Shown here in pieces: positions 40,183 to 48,672 of a DNA stretch of 64,000 bases (its first letter is position 1; each line of letters opens with the position of its first letter). The stretch lies in contig NZ_CP036264.1 in assembly GCF_008035925.1 (NCBI RefSeq), positions 9,327,615-9,391,614 on the forward strand, read 5' to 3'. This DNA comes from Stieleria maiorica (lineage in GTDB: Bacteria > Planctomycetota > Planctomycetia > Pirellulales > Pirellulaceae). The notes under the pieces were generated by a model. It did no database searches. It was not told where the DNA came from and saw only the letters and a list, made by a program, of their open reading frames with translations. A program made the translations under genes and the position numbers.

Positions 40183-40360
40183 TCACCATCGTCCGTATGA
40201 AGTTAAGAAGCGAGTCTTCTGTCTGCGTCTGATTGTAACCTGCTGCAAAGACCGCCACGCTTCAAGCCTGATCGACGGGGCATCCACGCCAAGCACGCTA
40301 AGTCAGGGCGAAACCCCATACGCATCAAGTGAAGGCTTCGCGTCTCAAGCGATGGAGGCC

Positions 40361-40657
40361 ACCCTCCCTTGCAGAGGTCGTGCGGTTTACAAGTCCTTCA
40401 TCCCAAGGGGTTTTTCCAAATTTCTCCGGCTGCCCTGAACCACATGGAGGTCGATTGCCCACGGATAGCAGCGCGAACCCACGGATCCCAGGCCGTATCA
40501 CATCCGTGGGTTCGCGCTGCTATCCGTGGGCCTTTTCGATTCTTCAGACAGCCTGCCTGAACGCACCACCTCAAAGCAATCTTCCTGCCAAGGGGGGGGC
40601 GTGTAAACGCCTAGTATCTCTAAGGTTAAAAACCGCACGACCTCTTCCAGGGAGGGT
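40361..40657. mobile_element. 297-bp MITE-like element with terminal inverted repeats and a nested 30-bp palindrome
   Basis: The ends are 28-bp inverted repeats (40361-40388 and 40630-40657, 26 of 28 matching, containing AGAGGTCGTGCGGTTT). Inside, 40457-40486 and 40502-40531 are perfect 30-bp inverted repeats with a 15-base loop, made of CCACGGATAGCAGCGCGAAC plus a second copy of CCACGGAT. No open frame for a transposase exists, so if mobile it depends on another element. Confidence 0.75.
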
Positions 40658-40706
40658 GTCTTCTGGAATTCGATGACTAAATCAACAGGTCGGAACGGCT
40701 GCTGTG

Positions 40707-41444
40707 TCAACGACTACTTGCCGAGGGCAGCGATCTTCCTGGCCAGGCGTTCAGATTGTGTCCCCAATTCCAAACCGCGCCGGCGGTCAGCAACAAGGCC
40801 ACGATCATGGTCACAATCAAACCCGGGCGGGTGCACTGGTGACGCAGCCGGTTGATCCATCCGCGGGGTGCGACGGCGCGATCCAGAAGCTCGCCATCGG
40901 CGGGCTGGCCGGTCGGATTCGCACCCACCAAGTTCCCTTCAACCGGTTGTCGCGTCAACGATTGCTTGGCCGACGGCAACGGGCATTCCAAGGGCGGCGG
41001 GGTGATCGCGTGGGGGCGTCGGTTGCAGACCTCGTCGATGTGGTGGGTTGCCACCGAGGTCTCGCACGATTCACAGGACTGAATCAAAATCCGGCCGTCG
41101 GCGAATTCCGCACGACCGGCTCGATACAAGGCCGCCGGGCGAATTCGACCGACATGGGCGCGGGAATGCTGGTCGGTTCGCTGACGCGGGTCCAGCAATC
41201 GGTACGTGGAAACGGCGATCCGAGAAAGTTGCTGCTCGGTCAACGCGTTGGGGGCATGGAGCTGTCGTTTGGCCAATGATTCGGCGGCGCGGCTGGCCGC
41301 GCGTCGGATCACCGCAAGCCGAGTTTCCTTGGGTTGGATCCCGATTCGTTGAAAATCATCGGGACCCAATGTCACCACATCATCCGCCGCGTCGGCGTCG
41401 CCGACCGGTGGGGAAAGGAATTCGAATTCAGCCGATTTGCACAA
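40707..41444 (-). CDS. Hypothetical protein with C-terminal transmembrane segment
   Basis: 245 residues. The first 100 are soluble and helical (DDVVTLGPDDFQRIGIQP, then LAVIRRAASRAAESLAKRQL, TEQQLSRIAVSTYRLLDP). A segment with a CESCE motif and several His/Cys residues follows (LIQSCESCETSVATHHIDEVC), which may bind metal. After a Pro-rich linker there is one transmembrane helix near 208-227 (LIVTMIVALLLTAGAVW). The topology resembles a tail-anchored protein. I do not recognise the family; the ordered helical part argues for a real gene. It stands alone, with repeat elements on both sides. Confidence 0.6.
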   Translation of the reverse strand: MCKSAEFEFLSPPVGDADAADDVVTLGPDDFQRIGIQPKETRLAVIRRAASRAAESLAKRQLHAPNALTEQQLSRIAVSTYRLLDPRQRTDQHSRAHVGRIRPAALYRAGRAEFADGRILIQSCESCETSVATHHIDEVCNRRPHAITPPPLECPLPSAKQSLTRQPVEGNLVGANPTGQPADGELLDRAVAPRGWINRLRHQCTRPGLIVTMIVALLLTAGAVWNWGHNLNAWPGRSLPSASSR

Positions 41445-41900
41445 AATGACAGTCGCGTTGTAAGGAAATCAGATTGCCGCACAGGCCGCTCGCCGAGTCG
41501 TTGGAAGACCGGTGAAGGGGACGATCTTTGAGGTGGGCAACTGATGGGATGGTGGGGGCGGTGTTCGCAGCATGGTGATCGCTGGGCGGCACCGCCGACG
41601 CAGAAGGCAATCGCCTTCACTTACAGGGAGCCCCACAACCGGGAAACGGTTCGCGGTCAAGGATGCACCCTTTTTTCTGAAACGCAATTCGACAGATTTA
41701 GTGCCATATTGTCGGTGGCGGGAATAGGTTCGTCCAGTTTTTTGTCCGCGAGTGATCGGTCTCGCCTTCACAGCCCCGACAGGGTGCGGATCAGGGCCTT
41801 AGCGAATTCGGTTGCCCAAGTTTCCCCCCGTTGTGGATTGCCGCAATTGGTCCGCGAAACCCGCCGCGGCTTGGCGGGTTGATCGCCGCGTCAAAATCCA
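41445..41900. other. Intergenic stretch without supported gene
   Basis: A minus-strand frame at 41469-41771 has poor composition and was not accepted. The only structure seen is a perfect 8-bp hairpin AACCCGCC / GGCGGGTT with a 7-base loop at 41858-41880, without a following T-run. The promoter of the hypothetical gene at 41444 must lie near its right edge. Confidence 0.45.
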
Positions 41901-42115
41901 TGCTAGCACGATGCGTGAGCGAGTGGCCACTGTTTGGTCGCGGGGTGATCGACGGGCCGCTCGCTGACCGGCCTGTTGATTTTATTCGATCACACGTGGG
42001 ATCAGCCGTTTCGCGCAAGCGTACGGGCCTCCAATACCAAGAAAATGCACTGTCGCCCGTAGGCTCGCGCCAAACGGCTGATTACATCAACAGGCCGTGA
42101 CGCTTCCCGCTGGCA
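41901..42115 (-). repeat. Palindromic element, second full copy (partner at 36827)
   Basis: Core 41969-42097 (129 bp) is about 92 percent identical by eye to the reverse complement of 36845-36973. Outer ends CGGCCTGTTGAT (41969-41980) and its complement (42086-42097) enclose inner arms of 28 bases at 42001-42028 and 42055-42082 (25 of 28 matching). The flank from GCTAGCACGATGCGTGAGCG at 41902 is also shared in diverged form. Confidence 0.85.
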
Positions 42116-42155
42116 TCAACCGGACTGGGAACGCCTTGGTGGCTTCCGCTCCCGG

Positions 42156-44579
42156 CTAGTCATTCAGGGGAACGGGGACTCTGGCCCAAAAGGGGCGTTT
42201 GCGGTCGGCGCGGCGCCGGGTGTCTTCCAGGATGGTCTCCAGTTCGCCGTCAAACCGAAAGTAGTCCGGGACGCGATCTCGGGAGCGCCGAATGACGACT
42301 TGCTCGTTCAGGTCGACTCCCATTTCCGGGCGCAGACAGAGCATGTAGGAGTCGCTGGGGCCGTCGATGCGGACTTGGTTTCCGCCGCCGACCGACGCAT
42401 TGACCGTCCCGGCCCGTTTGCGTTCGGCCTGGTCCCAGAGCACCGGGTTGATTTCCACCAGTGGTTTCAGTGGTCCCAATTCCAACCACCAAAAGTACTG
42501 GTCGCCCTTGCGCATGGTGCGGGCGTCGATGTCCTGGGGCATGGGTTTGCGAACGTGCGTGGCAACATTCAGCCACTCGAACAGTTTGGGGATCTCTTCA
42601 TAAAAATCCTCTCGAGCGCGCCCCCGGTACATCACCACGGTGGCATCGTTTCGCGCGTTCATGTAGTCGTCCAAGACCGCGCCCATGCGAATCAAGGGCG
42701 GTTTGGGGCCGGACGCTTCGCCCATCACAAAGTACAGCGGGATGTGTTCTGCGTTGGGAAAGTAATGTTGAATCGTTTTGGACGGTTCGCCGTTGATGCT
42801 GACCATGCCCGCCCAATGGTCCGGATGGGACAATGCGATGTCCCAGGCGGCCGTCGCGCCGTCACCGTGTCCGGCCAAAAAGACTCGATCGGCATCGATC
42901 GACGCGCGGCGCATCGCATGACGCAGCGAGGAGAGCACCGCATGGTGTTCGCGCGGCGTGTATTCATAGGTTCGCTGGGTATCGCGTCCCCATTTCGGCG
43001 CGACGACGATGTAACCGTTCCGCGTCGCATGGCCGATCCGAGCATTCAGCGACGGGGCAAAATCGCCGGCCCACCATGCCAGTTCTAATTCCGGCGGCGC
43101 GCCCGGCGGTGCCAGCACGACCAAACACGGATACTCGCGCAGCGGATCGTATTCCGGCGGCAACTGAACCACATAGTCGGGAGTGTCAATCAGCGACTGC
43201 TCTGCGGCCTCCGTGGCGGCAGTGCTGCCGATCCGAAACAGGCCGGGGATGTCCGGATCGGCCGAACCCTCGGGCCATGACTTGACCGGCAGCAGTTGTG
43301 GCAGCAGCCGCGCGACGTACTCGATTTGTGCGCCTTCGATCGTTCGCAATTCCTCCAGGATCTGTGGCCGTCGGACCAGATCGGCCGGCCCCAGGTATTC
43401 GGCGACCAGATCGCGGACTTTGACCAAGGACGTCGCCACGACCAGGTTCTGTTCGCCCGATCCCGGCCCCATCAACCAACCGGCCACTGCCAGTGCGACC
43501 CGTTCATCCAGCGACACCGTGTCGGACTTTCGCAACCGTGAGTAATCGTTCAGCCGGGGCAGGGTTGCCGAGCTGAGGCCATTTTCGATCTCTGCAAAAA
43601 CGCTTTGCAGCGACTCGCGTTGGCCTTCGGGAAGTTGCTCCAGGTCCGTGCGCAAGGCGTCAACCAGCTCTTTGACTTGGCGGTCGGTTTCGCTCAGTTT
43701 CTCCACCGCGATTTTGACTTTCTCGCGCGTGATCCGTCCGACGGCGTCCATCGGGAAGCGTTGATAGACGCTGCGGGCATACTGTTCCTGACCCACGCTG
43801 GCCCGCAGTGCCGCTTCGTCGATCAATTGATTGGCTTGTCGATTGACGATGCCGATCAATTGGGTGTTCATGTCTTTCAGTTCGGGGAACGCACGGATCG
43901 TTCGCGTCAGTTCCTCTTCGGCGGCGCGAAACCGTTCGGCTTCGATGAAGAAACGGACGACGGTCAGTCGCTCGTTGACATCGGATTGGTCGATCCGTTG
44001 ACGGAAGATGTTTTGCAGCGTTTCGGACATGATCGAGCTGGTCGCGACCCGCATGTCCCACACGTACGACGGTTTTGCCTTGAGCGCCTCGACCTTGGCG
44101 TAGCGCGAGTTCAGCTCCGTGATGCCTTGAACGATGTCGATCGCTTCGCCGGTCGGGCCGCGGATCGTGATCGTCCTCCGTCCGTATTCATTGAAATCCG
44201 ACACGCCCAGGATGTCGCCGATGCCCTGGATCGGGCTGCCGCCCAGCGGAACGGATTGTTTGAATTCGATCGTTCGTTCGATCCCCCGAACGTCTTGCGG
44301 CGGACCGGCGACCATCCCTCGCTCGTGGATGTAAATACGCCGCAACCCATCGTCGACCAGCAGGATGGGGCGTGATTTGGGTTGGCCCTGACCACCGGCT
44401 TGGAACGGGTTTTCGTTCAGCGAGGCGATCTCGGCGAACAGGCCTTCCAACGCGATCCCGCTCTTGAGCACGATCCGCTGGTCGGCGTCGGCAATGGAGC
44501 TGAGCGCAAGGACGGCTGCCAAAGCGCAGGCGGTGGTCGTCCAGCGAGAATGGCGTCGTTGCGGCAAGTGTCGCGTCAT
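42156..44579 (-). CDS. Exported alpha/beta-hydrolase-fold protein lacking the nucleophile serine
   Basis: 807 residues from the ATG at 44579, chosen over 44618 because it gives a normal signal peptide (TACALAAVLALSSIADA) and has GAGG ten bases upstream. The first 460 residues are mixed beta and helical, with a repeated-helix look. Residues about 465-690 resemble a dienelactone-hydrolase/esterase fold: YPCLVVLAPPG, then RVFLAGHGDGATAAWDIALSHPD. The nucleophile elbow reads G570-H-G-D-G574, so Gly replaces the expected Ser at 572. The remainder forms a beta-rich C-terminal domain. It may be a non-catalytic binder or use another residue. It is monocistronic between repeat elements, and periplasmic or extracellular if the signal is cleaved. 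Confidence 0.75.
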   Translation of the reverse strand: MTRHLPQRRHSRWTTTACALAAVLALSSIADADQRIVLKSGIALEGLFAEIASLNENPFQAGGQGQPKSRPILLVDDGLRRIYIHERGMVAGPPQDVRGIERTIEFKQSVPLGGSPIQGIGDILGVSDFNEYGRRTITIRGPTGEAIDIVQGITELNSRYAKVEALKAKPSYVWDMRVATSSIMSETLQNIFRQRIDQSDVNERLTVVRFFIEAERFRAAEEELTRTIRAFPELKDMNTQLIGIVNRQANQLIDEAALRASVGQEQYARSVYQRFPMDAVGRITREKVKIAVEKLSETDRQVKELVDALRTDLEQLPEGQRESLQSVFAEIENGLSSATLPRLNDYSRLRKSDTVSLDERVALAVAGWLMGPGSGEQNLVVATSLVKVRDLVAEYLGPADLVRRPQILEELRTIEGAQIEYVARLLPQLLPVKSWPEGSADPDIPGLFRIGSTAATEAAEQSLIDTPDYVVQLPPEYDPLREYPCLVVLAPPGAPPELELAWWAGDFAPSLNARIGHATRNGYIVVAPKWGRDTQRTYEYTPREHHAVLSSLRHAMRRASIDADRVFLAGHGDGATAAWDIALSHPDHWAGMVSINGEPSKTIQHYFPNAEHIPLYFVMGEASGPKPPLIRMGAVLDDYMNARNDATVVMYRGRAREDFYEEIPKLFEWLNVATHVRKPMPQDIDARTMRKGDQYFWWLELGPLKPLVEINPVLWDQAERKRAGTVNASVGGGNQVRIDGPSDSYMLCLRPEMGVDLNEQVVIRRSRDRVPDYFRFDGELETILEDTRRRADRKRPFWARVPVPLND

Positions 44580-44661
44580 CGTGGGATGGCCTCGGCGAAT
44601 GTGTTTTCGTCTCTTCATTGTAGCGTCGCGGGACTCGCCAACGGTTTGTTGATTGAATCCG

Positions 44662-44796
44662 CCTTTCGATCACAAACTGAGCCGTCGGCGCTAGCCTCGG
44701 GCCTTACGGAGCTGGAAGGGCAATCCAAGGCCCGCGGCTAGCGCCGTCTCCAAGGCCCGCGGCTAGCGCCGTCGGCTCATCGGGTAGGTGGCATTG
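44662..44796 (+). repeat. Palindromic repeat of the GGCGCTAGCC family, copy 2, with internal duplication
   Basis: Matches 33128-33234 in reverse orientation. A 25-bp unit beginning TCCAAGGCCCGCGGCTAGCG is duplicated exactly at 44724-44748 and 44749-44773, which the other copy lacks, so this copy has grown since divergence. Confidence 0.85.
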
Positions 44797-44848
44797 GGCG
44801 CGGGGCCTGCGGGCACTGGTGAGTCATCTTCATGCCGGATAGCCGGAT

Positions 44849-44899
44849 ACCCGTACGCTTGCGCGAAACGGCTGACCCCTCCTGTGATCCGATTAAACC
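44849..44899 (+). repeat. Fragment (right half) of the 129-bp element family
   Basis: CCCGTACGCTTGCGCGAAAC followed by GGCTGACCCC and TGTGATCCGATTAAA matches the right half of 36845-36973. The left half is missing. It lies just downstream of the anti-sigma gene. Confidence 0.7.
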
Positions 44900-44932
44900 C
44901 ATAAGCCGTTGGCGACTTCCGCTACGGGCTGA

Positions 44933-45613
44933 CTAGGCGAGTCCGGTTTCGGGGGCGACCGTCGAGGTTTGTTCTTGGAACGGTTTGGCTTGGACCGACG
45001 GTGCCAGGCTGGATGCGTCGATCGTAGTCGCCTGGGTTTGGATCATCAGGATCGCCATCGCCTGTTTCATCGAACGACCGATCGGCGCGACTCCGATTCG
45101 AACGGAGTTAACGGCTGGAAGGGTGTGGTCCACCCAGGGTTCGTCCGACATCGCACTCCACCATTGACTGGTCTGCCAGCTGAGGGCCGCCGAGGGGGGC
45201 AATGGATCGGGCGTTGAAGCGACGTTTTCGTCAGCAGGCTTGTCATCGGCAGGGTCGATGCCGTGGCCAAGGTCGACGGGTTGCCCGAGGTTCGTCGACG
45301 CGATCAGTCGGTCGTTTGATGGGGAGGAGGATCGCCAGAGACCGGCCAGGCCGACGCAGACGATGAGGACGGCCGCACAGGCCACGGCCCAGATTGCCGT
45401 GTTCGAAAAGGGGAGGGGCCTGGGGTGGGACGCCCCGTCGCGATCAGGTTCGGCGGCAGGGCTGATGTGTTCGTCGATCGTGCACCAGATCTGCAGGCTG
45501 TCGTGACAGGTCGGGCACTTGTGGGCGTGGTCACGCAGCAAGGCGTCTCGGCGGACATCGGCGCGCCGGTCCAACAGAAGATCCAAACGATCTTGAAATT
45601 GGTCGCATCTCAT
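44933..45613 (-). CDS. Anti-sigma factor with zinc-finger-like motif and one transmembrane helix
   Basis: 226 residues. The N-terminal cytoplasmic domain carries H29-x3-C33-x2-C36 (HAHKCPTC), the ZAS-type zinc motif of anti-sigma factors. A transmembrane helix lies at about 72-93 (AIWAVACAAVLIVCVGLAGL). The C-terminal 130 residues would lie outside the membrane and are Ser/Thr/Pro-rich. Its start codon overlaps the stop of the sigma gene (45610-45613, ATGA), so expression is coupled to it. It is predicted to hold that sigma factor inactive until an envelope signal arrives. The signal and any site of regulated proteolysis are not visible. Confidence 0.85.
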   Translation of the reverse strand: MRCDQFQDRLDLLLDRRADVRRDALLRDHAHKCPTCHDSLQIWCTIDEHISPAAEPDRDGASHPRPLPFSNTAIWAVACAAVLIVCVGLAGLWRSSSPSNDRLIASTNLGQPVDLGHGIDPADDKPADENVASTPDPLPPSAALSWQTSQWWSAMSDEPWVDHTLPAVNSVRIGVAPIGRSMKQAMAILMIQTQATTIDASSLAPSVQAKPFQEQTSTVAPETGLA

Positions 45614-46278
45614 TGCGAGGCTCCTTTGGGCTGCGGCGGGGTGTCGGCTGATTCACCTGGAACAACCTCTCGCTGACGGAGTTGTTCGATCAGGGAAAGC
45701 CGGGCGCGGTGGACGAGCGTCTTGACCGTTCCGATCGGACAGTGCATCTGCCGGGCGATTTGGGCATAGGGCATCGCGTGTTCATGAAAACACTCAAACG
45801 CGATTCGTTGTCGCTCCGGCAAATTTCCCAGGGCCAACACGATTTCTTCACGCATCGCATCGGCCGCATGGTTTTGGCGGGTCGCCAGCGATTGTGGTTC
45901 GGCGGCGGCGCTCAACGGCGCGTAGACTTTGCGGCGGGCCAGCTGGCTGCGCGAGCGGTTGCCGGCGACCGTGGCCAGCCAGGGTTGCAGCGGTCGTCGC
46001 GGGTCCCAACGGTCCAGGTACCGGGCGACGCGGCTGAAGGTGTCTTGGGTGGCGTCTTCGGCGTCTTGGCGATGACGCAGGATCGCGAAACAGATTCGAA
46101 AGACGAAATCGTGATAGCGGTCGACCAGGACGGCGAAGGCGCCGCTTTCTTGGGCCAAGATGCGACGTGCGAGCGAGGCATCGGATTCCAGGACCGCACC
46201 GCCGGAGCTGGTGATCGAGCGTTGCAGGTCGGCGGCGTCGGATCGGCCGCGCGTCGGCTGGTTGTGGCGACGCGACAA
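45610..46278 (-). CDS. ECF-family RNA polymerase sigma factor, second copy in the window
   Basis: 222 residues. Region 2 spans about 45-110 (FAVLVDRYHDFVFRICFAIL, then DAEDATQDTFSRVARYL), the region 2.4 segment is PLQPWLATVAGNRSRSQLAR, and region 4 spans about 140-200 (LGNLPERQRIAFECFHEHAM, then YAQIARQMHCPIGTVKTLVH). The motifs are closer to the classical RpoE-type consensus than those of the sigma factor at 33304. It is the middle gene of FHA, sigma, anti-sigma: four bases separate it from the FHA stop, and it overlaps the anti-sigma gene. The FHA protein could pass a phosphorylation signal to this switch. Confidence 0.92.
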   Translation of the reverse strand: MSRRHNQPTRGRSDAADLQRSITSSGGAVLESDASLARRILAQESGAFAVLVDRYHDFVFRICFAILRHRQDAEDATQDTFSRVARYLDRWDPRRPLQPWLATVAGNRSRSQLARRKVYAPLSAAAEPQSLATRQNHAADAMREEIVLALGNLPERQRIAFECFHEHAMPYAQIARQMHCPIGTVKTLVHRARLSLIEQLRQREVVPGESADTPPQPKGASQ

Positions 46279-46282
46279 AACG

Positions 46283-46996
46283 TTAACGTCCGCTGAAGAA
46301 ACGTTTCAAAGCGTCGTCGGCGGCGGCTTTGGAACTGTCCGTCATCGCCTTTTTGAAGCCTTCGGGAAGTTTGCCTTTTTTGGCTTTCTTTTGTTCACGC
46401 AAACGTTCCAGCAGGGAGCTGTCATTGACCGAAAGCTCGGTGCTGTCGCCGGAGGTATCTTTGGAGTCTTCCTCGCTGTCTTCCTCTTCCTCTTCCTGTT
46501 CGGCGCGTTTGAGGTCGTCGATCCGGAACTGGCGGGTGTCGGGGTCGGCGAGCTTGCGGACGCGGTCGATTTGGTCGGCTTCGTCCAACCAGCCGGTCAC
46601 GTCGACCTCTTCGAATCGGCTGTCGCTGTCCTGGACGGTTCGTGCGGCGGCCTCACCCACGTCGGCGACCTGCGGTTTTTTCTGCCCCTTCAGCCCGTGT
46701 TCGATGACGACCTCGAACAGCAACTTGCCGATTTTCAGCGAATCGCCGGCGGAGAGGATTTTGGCGCGATCGCTGGGCAAGCGTTTCTCATTGACATACG
46801 TTCCGTTGCGGCTCTTCAGGTCCTGGATCAACAGGCGACCGTCTCGGATGACCAGAATGCAATGCTTTCGGCTGATCGAATCGCTCTTGGGACGCAGCTG
46901 ACAAGACTCGCTTCGACCGATCAGGAACTTCTCGCCGCTGATAGGGATTTCCGTTCCCTCGTGACTCCCCGTCATCACCCTGAGCTTCACTTGCAT
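46283..46996 (-). CDS. FHA-domain protein
   Basis: 237 residues. An N-terminal forkhead-associated domain (about 1-100) shows all usual marks: LIGRSESC (GR at 27-28), SISRKHC (41-46), SRNGTYVN (62-69) and the closing GDSLKIG. It binds phosphothreonine peptides. The C-terminal half is disordered and highly acidic (EQEEEEEDSEEDSKD), ending in a basic helix (LLERLREQKKAKKGKLPEG, then DDALKRFFSGR). There is no signal or membrane segment. It is the first gene of the operon leading to sigma and anti-sigma genes, so it may link Ser/Thr kinase signalling to that regulon; no kinase gene is in view. Confidence 0.9.
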   Translation of the reverse strand: MQVKLRVMTGSHEGTEIPISGEKFLIGRSESCQLRPKSDSISRKHCILVIRDGRLLIQDLKSRNGTYVNEKRLPSDRAKILSAGDSLKIGKLLFEVVIEHGLKGQKKPQVADVGEAAARTVQDSDSRFEEVDVTGWLDEADQIDRVRKLADPDTRQFRIDDLKRAEQEEEEEDSEEDSKDTSGDSTELSVNDSSLLERLREQKKAKKGKLPEGFKKAMTDSSKAAADDALKRFFSGR

Positions 46997-47342
46997 ACGG
47001 CACCTGTTCCTATCTTGTCTTCCGCATTCATCACGGTTGGAGCATTATGACCCGTCAGCGGCTGAAAAGTGGTGGGATCGCGGAAAACGCGCGACCGCTG
47101 CTGACACGCCGGTGTTGCATTGTAGACGGTTGTGCTGGCTGGGAAAATGTCGTAATGGGCGTTTTGCATCAACCCACAGACTCGTCGATACCCGCCCTTG
47201 GAAGGGGGCTGGCGAGTTTGCGCAGCTGCAACTCAGCCTCGAATTCGCTTTTCCCACGGAGTTCGAACCGCCGTGTGCTGGTCAAAGGATAGCCGATTTC
47301 TAGGCGCGGAGTCGCTCGGTTCCGGATCGAACCCGGCGATTT
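46997..47342. other. Intergenic stretch upstream of the FHA operon
   Basis: 346 bp between the 3' end of the lipoyl gene and the FHA start. Several short frames cross it on both strands, but none has a ribosome-binding site or convincing composition. It must contain the minus-strand promoter of the FHA operon; no clear motif was seen. Confidence 0.45.
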
Positions 47343-48107
47343 CTAACGACGCTGCCACCAATCGTCCCGGTTAAAGCGGCGCTCCGCGATGCTCTCGGCC
47401 CGCGTCAGTTCCTGGTTCGATAGCGCATCGGTCTGGAACTCGATGCCCGTCATGGCGGTGAATTCGTCAACGATTCGCTTCAGCAGGGCATCGCATTGCA
47501 GCGAGACGGAGGTCAAGTCCTCGATCCCGGGCAATTCGCTGGCGTGACCACTGGCACGCAGCAGCAGGCTGCCGTGTTGCAGGATCGAACGTTTGGCACG
47601 CCGCTGGGCGCTGCCCAGGACTTTGTATCCGCTGACGATCAGGTCCTCGTCGGTGCGGCGCCCAAAGCACAGGAACGCTTCATCGCTGTCGGCGCCCGAC
47701 GGGTCCAAATGGTTCGGCCGGGCATCGATCCCGTGTCGGTGCAGCGCGTGGATGACCGCCGCATGGAATCCACGGTACAGATCCGTTCGAGCGCCGTGCT
47801 CGCCTGCTCGCGTGGGCACGGTCAAACTGTACGTCAATTCATGATGGTGCACGATTGCACCGCCCCCGGTGCTGCGTCGCACGCGTCGCACACCGTCGAA
47901 ACGTGGCGAGGCATCGCGGCTGGACTGGAAGTATCCCAGCGACAAGGTCGGTTCGGCCCAGGTGTAAAACCGCAACGTGTACGGCGGTGCGGCATCCGAG
48001 GCCGCGGCGTCGCCGACGGATTCGGCGATCGCCTGATCCACCGCCATGTTCCAGGCCGATTCGCCATCGCGGTGAAACAGCAAGCGTCCGGCGGTCGGGG
48101 CTGTCAT
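47343..48107 (-). CDS. Lipoate/octanoate transferase of the LipM-LplA family
   Basis: 254 residues. Signature RRSTGGGAIVHH (77-88) is the acyl-binding loop of the BPL/LplA fold. FLCFGRRTDEDLIVSGYKVL contains Cys147 at the position of the LipM acyl-enzyme cysteine and Lys162 of the GxKxxGSAQ motif; GSAQRRAKRSILQHGSLLL follows. These fit an octanoyl transferase that loads GcvH or other lipoyl domains, although lipoate ligase activity cannot be excluded. It lies four bases after gcvH in the same direction, so the gene for the acceptor protein and the gene for the enzyme that modifies it are adjacent. Confidence 0.85.
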   Translation of the reverse strand: MTAPTAGRLLFHRDGESAWNMAVDQAIAESVGDAAASDAAPPYTLRFYTWAEPTLSLGYFQSSRDASPRFDGVRRVRRSTGGGAIVHHHELTYSLTVPTRAGEHGARTDLYRGFHAAVIHALHRHGIDARPNHLDPSGADSDEAFLCFGRRTDEDLIVSGYKVLGSAQRRAKRSILQHGSLLLRASGHASELPGIEDLTSVSLQCDALLKRIVDEFTAMTGIEFQTDALSNQELTRAESIAERRFNRDDWWQRR

Positions 48108-48111
48108 CGGC

Positions 48112-48513
48112 TCAACCGGATTCGGCGCACTGTTTTTCGTAAGCCGCGAAATCCATCAGATTTCCCAGCGCCGATTCATCATCGATCTTCAGTTTGACGA
48201 TCCAGCCGAAGTCATACGGGTCGTCGTTGAGCTTTTCCAGATTGTCCGGCAGTTCCGCGTGCACCTCGACGACTTCGCCACCGACGGGGCTGTACAGCGG
48301 ACTGACCGCCTTGACCGATTCGACTTCACCGAATTCCTCCCCGGCGTCGATCGTCTTTCCCACTTCGGGAAGTTCCATGTAGACCAGGTCGTTGAGTTGT
48401 TCGAGTGCAAAGCCCGAGATGCCGATCGTCGCGATCTTCTGACCGCCTTGTTCGGCAACATCGACCCACTCATGGGTCTCGGCATACAGAAGCTTGCTCT
48501 TGTCGCGTGACAC
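48112..48513 (-). CDS. gcvH: Glycine cleavage system H protein
   Basis: 133 residues. Shuttles the aminomethyl group among the P, T and L proteins on a lipoyl arm attached to Lys68 in GEVESVKAVSPLYSPV, the canonical site. The start YAETHEWV and IGISGFALEQLNDLVYMELP are family hallmarks. Length is normal. It lies 159 bases after gcvT, with a long hairpin in between, and 4 bases before the lipoyl-transferase gene. gcvP and the L protein gene are not in the window. Confidence 0.96.
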   Translation of the reverse strand: MSRDKSKLLYAETHEWVDVAEQGGQKIATIGISGFALEQLNDLVYMELPEVGKTIDAGEEFGEVESVKAVSPLYSPVGGEVVEVHAELPDNLEKLNDDPYDFGWIVKLKIDDESALGNLMDFAAYEKQCAESG

Positions 48514-48555
48514 GGTGGTGGATTCCCTTTGAAGTGGTTTTGGAATGGTTTTCGG

Positions 48556-48623
48556 GGTAGTGGGCGAGGCGACGAGTCCTTTCGGATTGCCAGCCGCGAG
48601 GACTCCTCGCGTCGTCCACTACC
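48556..48623 (-). repeat. Long imperfect hairpin between gcvT and gcvH
   Basis: Arms 48556-48579 and 48600-48623 (GGTAGTGG... / ...CCACTACC, with GACGAGTCC pairing to GGACTCCTC) can form a long stem with few mismatches. It may adjust the gcvT/gcvH transcript ratio by partial termination or protect 3' ends. There is no T-run for a classical terminator. Confidence 0.6.
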
Positions 48624-48672
48624 GTTGACCCGAATCTTAAGGCGAGACGGAATACTAGTATGACAGATGACG

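Noticed and set aside
41469-41771. 100-codon minus-strand frame
   Set aside because: Basic, low-order composition, no start signal, no neighbours in the same transcript; not distinguishable from chance.
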